Source: UBA1479 sp040218445 (lineage in GTDB: Bacteria; Pseudomonadota; Alphaproteobacteria; Rhodospirillales; Casp-alpha2). Taken from it: DNA of 64,000 bases. The position numbers and the translations under genes are program-made. Of the stretch, positions 51,546-62,557 are shown piece after piece. The stretch covers positions 1,021,661 to 1,085,660 of the forward strand of contig JAVJRK010000010.1 in NCBI GenBank assembly GCA_040218445.1, read 5' to 3'. Under the pieces are notes generated by a model. The model did not search any database and was not told the origin of the DNA. It worked only from the letters and a program-made list of their open reading frames with translations. Positions within the stretch are counted from its first letter, which is position 1; the number at the start of each line of letters is the position of its first letter.

Positions 51546-52445
51546 TTACTGTTCGTTGACCGGCCAGTCCGGGCGGATGGCACGGATCAGGCCCGAATGG
51601 TCCAGATCGCCGTCACCCGCATCGATCACCCGGTCGTACAAATCACGGCTAAGCGCCGTGGCGGGAAGTTCGATCCCCAGATGGTCGGCCAGTTCCATGG
51701 CCTGGTCCATGTCCTTGCGTTGTATCGGACAGCGCGCACCGGGCGTGAACTTGCCTTCGACCATACGCAGGCCGTGGACTTCTAGAATGCGGCTGTCGGC
51801 GAAGCCGCCGCCCAAGGCCTCGCGGACTTTTCCGGGATCGACCCCTGCTGCCTGGGCCAGGGACAGGGCTTCGGCGACGGCACCGATGTTCAGGCCCACG
51901 ATCACCTGATTGGCGGCCTTGGCGACCTGGCCGGCCCCGGTCGGGCCGACATGGGTGATCTTTTCACCCAAAACCTCAAGGACCGGCCGCGCCCGTTCGA
52001 ACGCGTCGTCCGTGCCGCCCGCCATGATGGTCAGGTTGCCGGCTTCCGCACCCAGGGTGCCGCCGGATACGGGGGCATCCACGTAATCGGCACCCAGTTC
52101 CTGGGCCTTGGCGGCCAGCATGCGGGTGACCAGCAGCTTGGACGTGCCCATGTCGATGATCAGTTTTCCCCGGGGCGGGGCTGCGAACACGCCGTCATCG
52201 CCGGCCAAAACCTTTTCCAGGGCGGGGGTATCGGACAGCATGGCGATCACCACGTCCGATTTCTCGCAGGTCTCCTTCGGGCTGGTGGCGGGGATCATGC
52301 CTTCCTTGGCCAGTTCCTCGATCACGCCTTGCGAACGGTTGTTGATGACCACGCCGGCACCCGCGGCCTTCAGGTTCCGGGCCATGGGTTTGCCCATCAG
52401 GCCCAAGCCGATAAAGCCGATGGTCATGCCTGCAAGTTTGGTCAT
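51546..52445 (-). CDS. Beta-hydroxyacid dehydrogenase (3-hydroxyisobutyrate / tartronate semialdehyde reductase family)
   Basis: This NAD(P)-dependent oxidoreductase of 299 residues has the N-terminal dinucleotide fold with IGFIGLGLMGKPMARNL (about residues 8-24). The substrate-binding motif is DAPVSGGTLGAEAGNLTIMAGG, and the catalytic lysine region is GPTGAGQVAKAANQVIVG. Candidate substrates include 3-hydroxyisobutyrate, tartronate semialdehyde or glyoxylate-type acids; there is no pathway context to choose. It is a single gene, divergent from the AEC transporter, with a GGGGAGA site before ATG 52445. Confidence 0.9.
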   Translation of the reverse strand: MTKLAGMTIGFIGLGLMGKPMARNLKAAGAGVVINNRSQGVIEELAKEGMIPATSPKETCEKSDVVIAMLSDTPALEKVLAGDDGVFAAPPRGKLIIDMGTSKLLVTRMLAAKAQELGADYVDAPVSGGTLGAEAGNLTIMAGGTDDAFERARPVLEVLGEKITHVGPTGAGQVAKAANQVIVGLNIGAVAEALSLAQAAGVDPGKVREALGGGFADSRILEVHGLRMVEGKFTPGARCPIQRKDMDQAMELADHLGIELPATALSRDLYDRVIDAGDGDLDHSGLIRAIRPDWPVNEQ

Positions 52446-52537
52446 TCGGATTTCTCCCCTTTATATATAACGGCGCACCCGTTATGGGAGGCGGGCCGTT
52501 CGCCGGTCAAGCCTTCACGCCAAATTTCGGAGCTTTC

Positions 52538-53497
52538 ATGGAACCCGTCATCAATGTCGTCCTGCCCGTTTTCGCCATCATCCTTTCGGGGTATGTGGCC
52601 GGGCGCGTGGGTGTCATGGGGCAGTCATCGACCGATGCCTTGAACCGTTTCGTCTATTACGTGGCGCTGCCGGTGTTGCTGGGCCATTCCATGGCCCGGG
52701 TTGATGCCGCGACCATTTTCGACTGGCCGTTCATCCTGGCCTATCTGGGCGGCAACGGCGTGACCTTCGCGGGGGCCTATTTCCTGTCACGTTTCGCCTT
52801 CAAGAACGACATGTCGCAATCATCCTTGTTGGCCATGGTTTCTGTCTTTGCCAATACGGGCTACATGGGCATTCCGCTTGCGATCGTCGCCTTCGGGCCC
52901 GATGCGGCCCTGCCCGCGGCCATAGCGACCGTGTTCCAGACCTTGGTGTTCATTACCGTGACCGAGGTTCTGATTGCCGCCGGCAAAAGCAAGGGCACGG
53001 GCCAGGCTCTTGCAAAAGTGTTTGTCGATTCCCTATGGGGTCTGTTGAAAAGCCCGCTGTTCATCGCCTGTGCCATCGGCATGGCCTGGTCCCTGGGCGG
53101 GCTGAAACTGCCCGTGCCGGTCGATACTTATGCCTCGGTCCTGGGCGCGGCGGCCGGGCCGGGGGCCCTGTTCGCGCTGGGCCTGTTCCTGGTCGGCAAG
53201 CCGATCTCTGAAGGCATGGGCGAGGTTTCAGCCATGGTGGTGATCAAGCTTCTGATCCACCCGGTGATAACATGGGTCATGGGGGCTTACGTATTCGATG
53301 TGCGCGAGGACTGGCTGATCGTGCTGGTCATGCTGGCGGCCCTGCCGACCGGGGCCAGCTGCTTCGTCCTGGCCCAGCAGCAGAACGTCTACATCCGACG
53401 GACCTCGGCGGCGACGTTGTTCTCGACCTTGATCGCCGTGGTGACCATCGGGGCGTTCTTTGCCCTGCCGCAGGTCGCGGGTTTGCTGAGCCCTTAA
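52538..53497 (+). CDS. AEC-family (auxin efflux carrier-type) transporter
   Basis: This inner-membrane transporter of 319 residues has about ten helices arranged in two inverted repeats. It opens INVVLPVFAIILSGYVAGRVG. Bacterial AEC members such as MleP and MdcF move malate or malonate. The ALPTGASCFVLAQQQN segment near the C-terminus is a usual landmark. The ATG at 52538 has GGAG five bases upstream and is preferred over 52484. It is divergent from the dehydrogenase gene and overlaps the convergent helicase stop by 4 bp. A hydroxy- or dicarboxylic acid substrate would suit the neighbour, but this is inference. Confidence 0.88.
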   Translation: MEPVINVVLPVFAIILSGYVAGRVGVMGQSSTDALNRFVYYVALPVLLGHSMARVDAATIFDWPFILAYLGGNGVTFAGAYFLSRFAFKNDMSQSSLLAMVSVFANTGYMGIPLAIVAFGPDAALPAAIATVFQTLVFITVTEVLIAAGKSKGTGQALAKVFVDSLWGLLKSPLFIACAIGMAWSLGGLKLPVPVDTYASVLGAAAGPGALFALGLFLVGKPISEGMGEVSAMVVIKLLIHPVITWVMGAYVFDVREDWLIVLVMLAALPTGASCFVLAQQQNVYIRRTSAATLFSTLIAVVTIGAFFALPQVAGLLSP

Positions 53498-56301
53498 TCT
53501 TCCGTATTCAAATCGCTTAAGAACGACCGCACCTGGGCCACGGCCTCGCTCAGCCCGATGCGTTGAACCTCGACCGCTTCGGGGAAGGCCGCCGCCAGGC
53601 GCGTCGGCAGGGCCCGGTCCAGCATCACGAACACGCCCCGGTCGCCGGCCCGGCGGATCAACCGCCCGAAGGCCTGTTTCAGTTTCAGGCGTGTCAGGGC
53701 TTCGTCGAAATCGCGTCCGCCGAAGGCATTGCGCCGGGCCTTGTGCAGGATATCCGGGCGCGGCCAGGGGACACGGTCGAACACGATCAGCCGCAAGGAC
53801 CGCCCCGGCACGTCGACGCCGTCGCGCACAGCATCCGTGCCCAGAAGACAGGCGTTTTCCTCGGCCCGGAAAATGTCGATCAGCGTGCCCGTGTCCAACG
53901 GCTCTACATGCTGCGCGTATAACGGAATGTCCAAATCCTCCAGGGGGCCCGCGATGCGCTGATGCACGGCGCGCAGCCGGTGGATCGCCGTGAACAGGCC
54001 GAGTGCCCCGCCGCCCGACGCCGTGAACAGCTCGCGATATGCGGCCGACACCTGATCGGCCGAATTGCGGTTGACGTCGCCGACCACCAGCACGCGGGTC
54101 TGCTTGCCGTAATCGAAGGGCGAAGGCACGGCCACATGGATTGCCGGGCGCGGCATATGCACGGCACCCGTGCGGGCGGCAGCCTGCGGCCAGCCGTCGC
54201 CGTCCGGATCGCGGTCGTCGTTGGTGATGTCACGCAGGGTCGCAGATGTCACCAGAACACCATGGGCTTCGCCGGCCACGTCCCGCGCGAAGGGCACGGT
54301 CGGGTCCACGTGATGACGGTGGAAGGCGACGTCGATTTCCCGCCCGGATATGCGCTCCAAGGCGAACCAGTCGACGAAGGTTTCGGGCGTTTCGCTTTTC
54401 AGCGCCTTCAGCATGTCGCGCCAGGCGGCGATCTGGGTCAGGCCCCGGCGTTCCAGCGACCGGGTCATGGCCTCGATCCGGTTGCGGGTCTGGGTGTCCA
54501 GGCTGTCGGCCTCGTCATCCAGTTTGGCGGCCAGACGTTGGATCAGTTCACCCAGGGGTTTGCCCAGCTTGCCCAGGGCGGTTTCCAGTTCGCCGGCGGC
54601 GGCCAGCAGGCCGTCGGTCGTGGGGTGGGGCTCGCATTCCAGGGAATAGGCGGCGTCTGCATCTTCGGCCCGGGCCAGAACCTGGGCCCGCAGGCGGGAA
54701 AGGAAGTCTTCCGCCGGGCCGCGGGGGCTGCCTTCGATCCGTTGGCGCCAACCGGGACCGGGCAGGGCGCGGGCCGCACCCAGGGCTGTTTCCAGGGCGT
54801 CCTGGGCCTTGTCGTCGTCGGAAATCAAATCCTCGATGCGGGCCTTCAAGCCGCGCGACCGCGACCGCTGGCCTTCTTCCGCGCCGACCAGCCAGCGCCG
54901 CAGGTCCGCTGTCTCATAGCCCGACAGATGAGCCGAAAAGGCGCCGTCGGCGGCGTTGAACAGGTGATGGCCTTCATCGAACACATAGCGCAGCGGCAGG
55001 CCGCCGCCGTCGTCCGACCCGATGCCGCCCATGGCCGCCTGGATCATCACCAGGGCATGATTGGCGACCACGATCTCGGCGTGCTTGGCGCGGCGTTGCG
55101 AGCGTTCGATGAAGCATTTGCCATAATGGGAACAGGCCGCATAAACGCATTCGCCCCGTGTGTCCGTCAAATCCGTGGTCAAGCCTTGCCCCATCAGGTC
55201 GGCCAGCCAGGCCGGAAAGTCGCCGCCCACCATGTCGCCGTCGCGGGTCGCCAGAGCCCAGCGCGCCAGCAGGCCCAGGGCGATGGCGTCGCGACCCGGC
55301 GTCTGCATGGATCGGTTCAAGGCTTCTTCGTAATTCAGGATGCAGAAATAGTTTTCCCGCCCTTTGCGGACGACGACCTTTTGTTCCTTCTCCACCGCAT
55401 CGGGGTACAGGCGGTCCAATTCCCCATCCAATTGCCGCTGCAGGTTACGGGTAAAGGTCGAAATCCACACCGTGCCCTGGTTTTTCTGGGCCCATAGGCT
55501 GGCCGGCGCGATATAGCCGAGCGTCTTGCCCACGCCGGTGCCGGCCTCGGCCAAAACGAACCGCGGTTCGCCCGCCCGGTCGCGGGGCAGGAAGGCGGCG
55601 GCGGCGCCCGCGGCATAATCGGCCTGTTGGGGGCGTTGTTCGGACTTGCGGCCCAAAAGGGCTGCCAACTGTGTGCGGGCTTCGCCGGCGGCCACGGGAT
55701 GATTGCCGGGCGGCGGCGGTGGGGCTTCGTCTTCCCAATCGGGCAGGCGCTGCCAAATGCGCAGTCCCTGGCGGGCCGAGGACGAATGGGGCTCTTCCCC
55801 CGCCCCCAAGGCGGCCAGAACGGCCCGGGCCCAGGGCCAGCCGCCCCGGTCCATGGACCAGGCGATGGCGGCGCTGTCGCCGCGCCCTTCCTGGGCCAAT
55901 TCGCGCAGCATGTGATGGGCCGCCAGGGCCAGGATTTCGGCCTCGGCCTCAAGGGATGCGGGCAGGGCCAGGTTCAAGGCTTCGGCCAGGCCGCGCGGCG
56001 TCGGCAGGCAGAACCGGGCCGGCCGGCAAAAGGCGAACAGTTCCAGCAGGTCCAGGGCCTGGATGCCTTGCAGGTTCAGGCGCCGGGCCGTCGCCTTGGC
56101 GTGGCAGACCATGATCGGACCCGCCGTGCGGACGCGCCTGGCGGCTTCCGCCGGGCTCAGGGTTTCGATTTCGCCTTCTGGCGACAACCAAGCCGCATGG
56201 CGTACGCCGACCACCAGGGCCGGTACGTCGCGCAGTTGCGGAAAAGGGGCAACGGCCGGGGTCACGGCAGATGCAGGCCGGCGGGGTGGGTCGGGGGGCA
56301 A
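53494..56301 (-). CDS. DinG/XPD-type ATP-dependent DNA helicase
   Basis: This SF2 helicase of up to 935 residues has an N-terminal 3'-5' exonuclease-like segment (about 1-120) that seems to lack a full set of catalytic acids. Motif I is LAEAGTGVGKTLGYIAPA and motif II is VFDEGHH (DEGH instead of DEAH). The Fe-S cluster cysteines are NYFCILNYEE and CVYAACSHYGKCF, and motif VI is KLKQAFGRLIRRAGDRG. DinG-type enzymes unwind R-loops, forks and G-quadruplexes. The longest frame begins with TTG 56301 and GTG 56265 is an alternative; neither has a convincing ribosome site. It lies just upstream of nothing coupled and is downstream of metH by 84 bp on the same strand. Confidence 0.87.
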   Translation of the reverse strand: MPPDPPRRPASAVTPAVAPFPQLRDVPALVVGVRHAAWLSPEGEIETLSPAEAARRVRTAGPIMVCHAKATARRLNLQGIQALDLLELFAFCRPARFCLPTPRGLAEALNLALPASLEAEAEILALAAHHMLRELAQEGRGDSAAIAWSMDRGGWPWARAVLAALGAGEEPHSSSARQGLRIWQRLPDWEDEAPPPPPGNHPVAAGEARTQLAALLGRKSEQRPQQADYAAGAAAAFLPRDRAGEPRFVLAEAGTGVGKTLGYIAPASLWAQKNQGTVWISTFTRNLQRQLDGELDRLYPDAVEKEQKVVVRKGRENYFCILNYEEALNRSMQTPGRDAIALGLLARWALATRDGDMVGGDFPAWLADLMGQGLTTDLTDTRGECVYAACSHYGKCFIERSQRRAKHAEIVVANHALVMIQAAMGGIGSDDGGGLPLRYVFDEGHHLFNAADGAFSAHLSGYETADLRRWLVGAEEGQRSRSRGLKARIEDLISDDDKAQDALETALGAARALPGPGWRQRIEGSPRGPAEDFLSRLRAQVLARAEDADAAYSLECEPHPTTDGLLAAAGELETALGKLGKPLGELIQRLAAKLDDEADSLDTQTRNRIEAMTRSLERRGLTQIAAWRDMLKALKSETPETFVDWFALERISGREIDVAFHRHHVDPTVPFARDVAGEAHGVLVTSATLRDITNDDRDPDGDGWPQAAARTGAVHMPRPAIHVAVPSPFDYGKQTRVLVVGDVNRNSADQVSAAYRELFTASGGGALGLFTAIHRLRAVHQRIAGPLEDLDIPLYAQHVEPLDTGTLIDIFRAEENACLLGTDAVRDGVDVPGRSLRLIVFDRVPWPRPDILHKARRNAFGGRDFDEALTRLKLKQAFGRLIRRAGDRGVFVMLDRALPTRLAAAFPEAVEVQRIGLSEAVAQVRSFLSDLNTED

Positions 56302-56385
56302 GGACAGGGGCGAATCATGGCGCCATGATGCGCCAGCCGCCCCGTAAATCCAAGCCGTGGAAACGCCGAATTGGCGGTCGCCGAA

Positions 56386-60108
<3,723 letters not shown>

Positions 60109-60112
60109 TGTA

Positions 60113-61096
60113 TTAGCCTGTTTGTTCTGTTGTCCGGACACCGGCGTTGCTCCCAACTGGGGGCTTGGGCCGCACACCCAGCATGTGGCAGATGGCGTAA
60201 GTCAGGTCCGCCTGGTTCAGGGTGTAAAAATGGAACTGCTTGTCGCCAAAGGCGTGCAGCGTCCGGCACTGTTCCGCGACCAGCGAGGCCGCGACCAGTT
60301 TGTGGGTTTCGGGGTCGTTCTCCAAACCGTCGAACAAGTCCGACAGCCAGCGCGGGATGGATGCTCCGCAGCGTTTGGAGAAATTGGCCACCTTGGTGAA
60401 ATTGTGGATCGGCATGATGCCGGGGATGATTGGCACCCAGATGCCCGCCGCCCGGGCCTGATCGACGAAACGCAGGTGGACGTCCGTGTCGAAGAAATAC
60501 TGCGTGATGGCCTGATCGGCGCCGGCGTCAATCTTGCGCTTCAGGTTGTCCATATCGGTCTTGGCGCTGCGCGCTTCCGGATGAACTTCCGGATAGGCGC
60601 CGACGGAGATGTTGAAATCACCGATCTGACGCAGGCCTGCGACCAGATCGCAGGCAAAGGCATAGCCGCCCGGATGGGGTTTGTAGATACCGGATGAATC
60701 CTGTGGGTCACCGCGCAAGGCAACGATATGACGCACGCCCATGTCCCAATAATCCTGTGCGACGGTGTCGATTTCCTGGGTCGTGGCGTCGACGCAGGTC
60801 AGATGGGCCGCCGGCAGCAGGTCCGTTTCATCCAACAGGCGCTTGACCGTTGCATGGGTGCGTTCACGGGTCGTGCCGCCCGCACCGTAGGTCACGGAAA
60901 CGTATTTCGGGCCCAGCGGGGCCAGGCGTTGGATGCTGTTCCACAGGGTGTTTTCCGCGCCGTCGGATGACGGCGGGAAGAATTCGAACGACACCTCGAC
61001 ATCATCGGGCAGGGGGGCGGCAACGGGGCCCCCGGCAACGGCGGCGCGCCCGAAAGCGGCGACTTGTCGAAGGTTATCGGTCGGTACGGTCGGCAT
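60113..61096 (-). CDS. metF: 5,10-methylenetetrahydrofolate reductase
   Basis: MetF produces the 5-methyl-THF used by MetH; 327 residues, FAD-dependent TIM barrel. Landmarks are VSFEFFPPSS with the catalytic Glu, YVSVTYGAGGTTRERT, HLTCVDATTQEI, RHIVALRGDPQD for folate and FAD contacts, and QYFFDTDVHLRFVDQARAAG. The ATG at 61096 overlaps the last base of the regulator stop (TAATG) and has GGAG upstream, so translation is coupled. It sits between the regulator and metH in one operon. Confidence 0.96.
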   Translation of the reverse strand: MPTVPTDNLRQVAAFGRAAVAGGPVAAPLPDDVEVSFEFFPPSSDGAENTLWNSIQRLAPLGPKYVSVTYGAGGTTRERTHATVKRLLDETDLLPAAHLTCVDATTQEIDTVAQDYWDMGVRHIVALRGDPQDSSGIYKPHPGGYAFACDLVAGLRQIGDFNISVGAYPEVHPEARSAKTDMDNLKRKIDAGADQAITQYFFDTDVHLRFVDQARAAGIWVPIIPGIMPIHNFTKVANFSKRCGASIPRWLSDLFDGLENDPETHKLVAASLVAEQCRTLHAFGDKQFHFYTLNQADLTYAICHMLGVRPKPPVGSNAGVRTTEQTG

Positions 61097-62103
61097 TAGG
61101 CTGATTTCTCCAAGGTTTGTCCGGCGGTGCTTTTGGAAAGCACGGGCGCGGCGTCGGTGTTTGCGGCGGCGGGCGATTTGACGGCGGACCACAGGGTCAC
61201 GGTCAGGGGCTCACCGGTGAGATGGCGAATCGCGCCCGGTTTCAGGCCGGCGCTTTTCAGCCAGGTTTCGGCTTCGGCATCGGAAAAGCCCAGGCGCCGG
61301 TGCTGATGGTCGCGGCGCAGGGTTTCTTCCTCGTGGGGGGCGAAATCGATGATCAGTACGGTTCCGCCGGGGCGGACCATCTGTGCGGCGGCCTCGATGG
61401 CGCGGGCCGGGTCCGGCAGGAAGTGCAGGATCTGATGCAAGGTGACCAGATCGAAGGTTTCCGCCGGGAACGGCAACTGCATGATGTCGGCTTGCCGCAC
61501 CTGGCAATGGCTCAACCCGGCTGAGTCCAGATTGGCGCGGGCGACCGAAAGCATTTCGCGCGACAGATCGACGCCCTGCCCCAGGCCCGTACGGTCGGCC
61601 AGAAGTTCAAGAATGCGCCCCGTGCCTGTGCCCAGGTCCAGGTGCCGTTCGATGTGGTCCGGTGCCAGATTGAGAATAGCGTCCTCAACCACGGCGTCGT
61701 CCACGTGCAATGAGCGCAGCCGATCCCACTGCCCGGCGTTGTCGCGGAAGTAAAGGGCGGCTTCTTCGGCCCGTTCACGCTTGATCTGAACCAGTCCCTG
61801 GCGGTCCCGGGCGAAAATCTCGTCGTCCAGGGGGGCCAGGTCGACCAGGCGCGCGGCCAGGTCCGTCTGCGGCCCGTCCTGGGCCAGGCGGTGAAACACC
61901 CAGCTTCCTTCAGGGATACGGGTCAACAGGCCGGCGGCGGTCAGAACCTTCAGATGACGGGAGATGCGCGGTTGGCTCTGGCCTAGAATCCGAACCAGTT
62001 CGGAAACCGTCAGATCGCCGTCCGCGCAAAGGGCCAGAATGCGAAGGCGGGTCGGTTCCGCCGCCGCCCGCATGCCGGCCATGGTGTCATCCAGGGTTCT
62101 CAT
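61096..62103 (-). CDS. ArsR-family regulator fused to a SAM methyltransferase domain (SahR-like)
   Basis: This fusion has 335 residues. The N-terminal winged helix (about 10-90) carries AEPTRLRILALCADGDLTVSELVRILGQSQPRISRHLKVL. The C-terminal domain (about 140-310) is a class I methyltransferase fold with HLDLGTGTGRILELLADRTG, GVDLSREML and QADIMQLPFPAETFDLVTL. Leading metF-metH fits the SahR-type regulators reported for the SAM cycle, in which the folded methyltransferase domain senses S-adenosylhomocysteine or SAM. No cysteine pairs of the metal-sensing ArsR proteins are visible, so metal sensing is unlikely. Whether the domain still methylates anything is unknown. A candidate operator lies 17-32 bp upstream of its start. 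Confidence 0.85.
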   Translation of the reverse strand: MRTLDDTMAGMRAAAEPTRLRILALCADGDLTVSELVRILGQSQPRISRHLKVLTAAGLLTRIPEGSWVFHRLAQDGPQTDLAARLVDLAPLDDEIFARDRQGLVQIKRERAEEAALYFRDNAGQWDRLRSLHVDDAVVEDAILNLAPDHIERHLDLGTGTGRILELLADRTGLGQGVDLSREMLSVARANLDSAGLSHCQVRQADIMQLPFPAETFDLVTLHQILHFLPDPARAIEAAAQMVRPGGTVLIIDFAPHEEETLRRDHQHRRLGFSDAEAETWLKSAGLKPGAIRHLTGEPLTVTLWSAVKSPAAANTDAAPVLSKSTAGQTLEKSA

Positions 62104-62115
62104 AGGCCTTCATAT

Positions 62116-62135
62116 ACATATAAACATATCTTTAT
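62116..62135. promoter_or_regulatory. Candidate operator of the metF-metH operon
   Basis: ATAAA (62120-62124), CATATC, TTTAT (62131-62135) form an AT-rich inverted repeat in otherwise GC-rich DNA, centred about 24 bp upstream of the ArsR-type regulator start. It overlaps ACATATAAACA (62116-62126), an 11-mer that recurs at 62502-62512 before the chemoreceptor gene. The position suits autorepression. Confidence 0.55.
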
Positions 62136-62557
62136 GTCTACTGGAAAATAAGGCCGCATGGCATTTTATTTTTCCGCCAGACGGAAAGTTTAAGGATATG
62201 GGGCAGCATGCACGGATAGTTGATGCACTCGATAGTAGGCGGCTGACTCTCCTGTGCGGTATAGTTCGGCCACGGTGATCGACCCGGGGGATAACCCGGG
62301 CGGCGATAAGATCAAACGTAACCGGTTTGGGAGGCTTTTGTTCTGGGAGGACAAACAGCACCTTCTTTCGATCTGCCGGCACTCAGTGGGTGCCGGCCTG
62401 AACGGTTTGGCATGTGTATTGCTGTATGCGGGAGAGGTATGAGCAATATGCAAAACCTACCCATCTGGACAGGTAGTCGATCCTGTTCCAACAGGTTATT
62501 TACATATAAACACCGTAAAAGCGGTATGTGGTCGGATACCCGGCAACAGGGGGAAAT
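62136..62557 (+). other. Non-coding stretch with several hairpins before the chemoreceptor gene
   Basis: No convincing gene is seen in about 420 bp; a 62-codon frame at 62254-62442 has no ribosome site. The stretch holds an inverted repeat CCCGGG/CCCGGG (62283-62300), an 8-bp hairpin GCCGGCAC/GTGCCGGC (62375-62397) and ACAGG/CCTGT (62469-62485). It also carries a second ACATATAAACA (62502-62512), 46 bp before the chemoreceptor ATG. It could be a long structured leader or hold a small RNA; no known riboswitch is recognised. Confidence 0.4.

Noticed and set aside
62254..62442. Small open frame of 62 codons before the chemoreceptor
   Set aside because: It has no ribosome site and no recognisable motif, and it overlaps the hairpins of the non-coding stretch.
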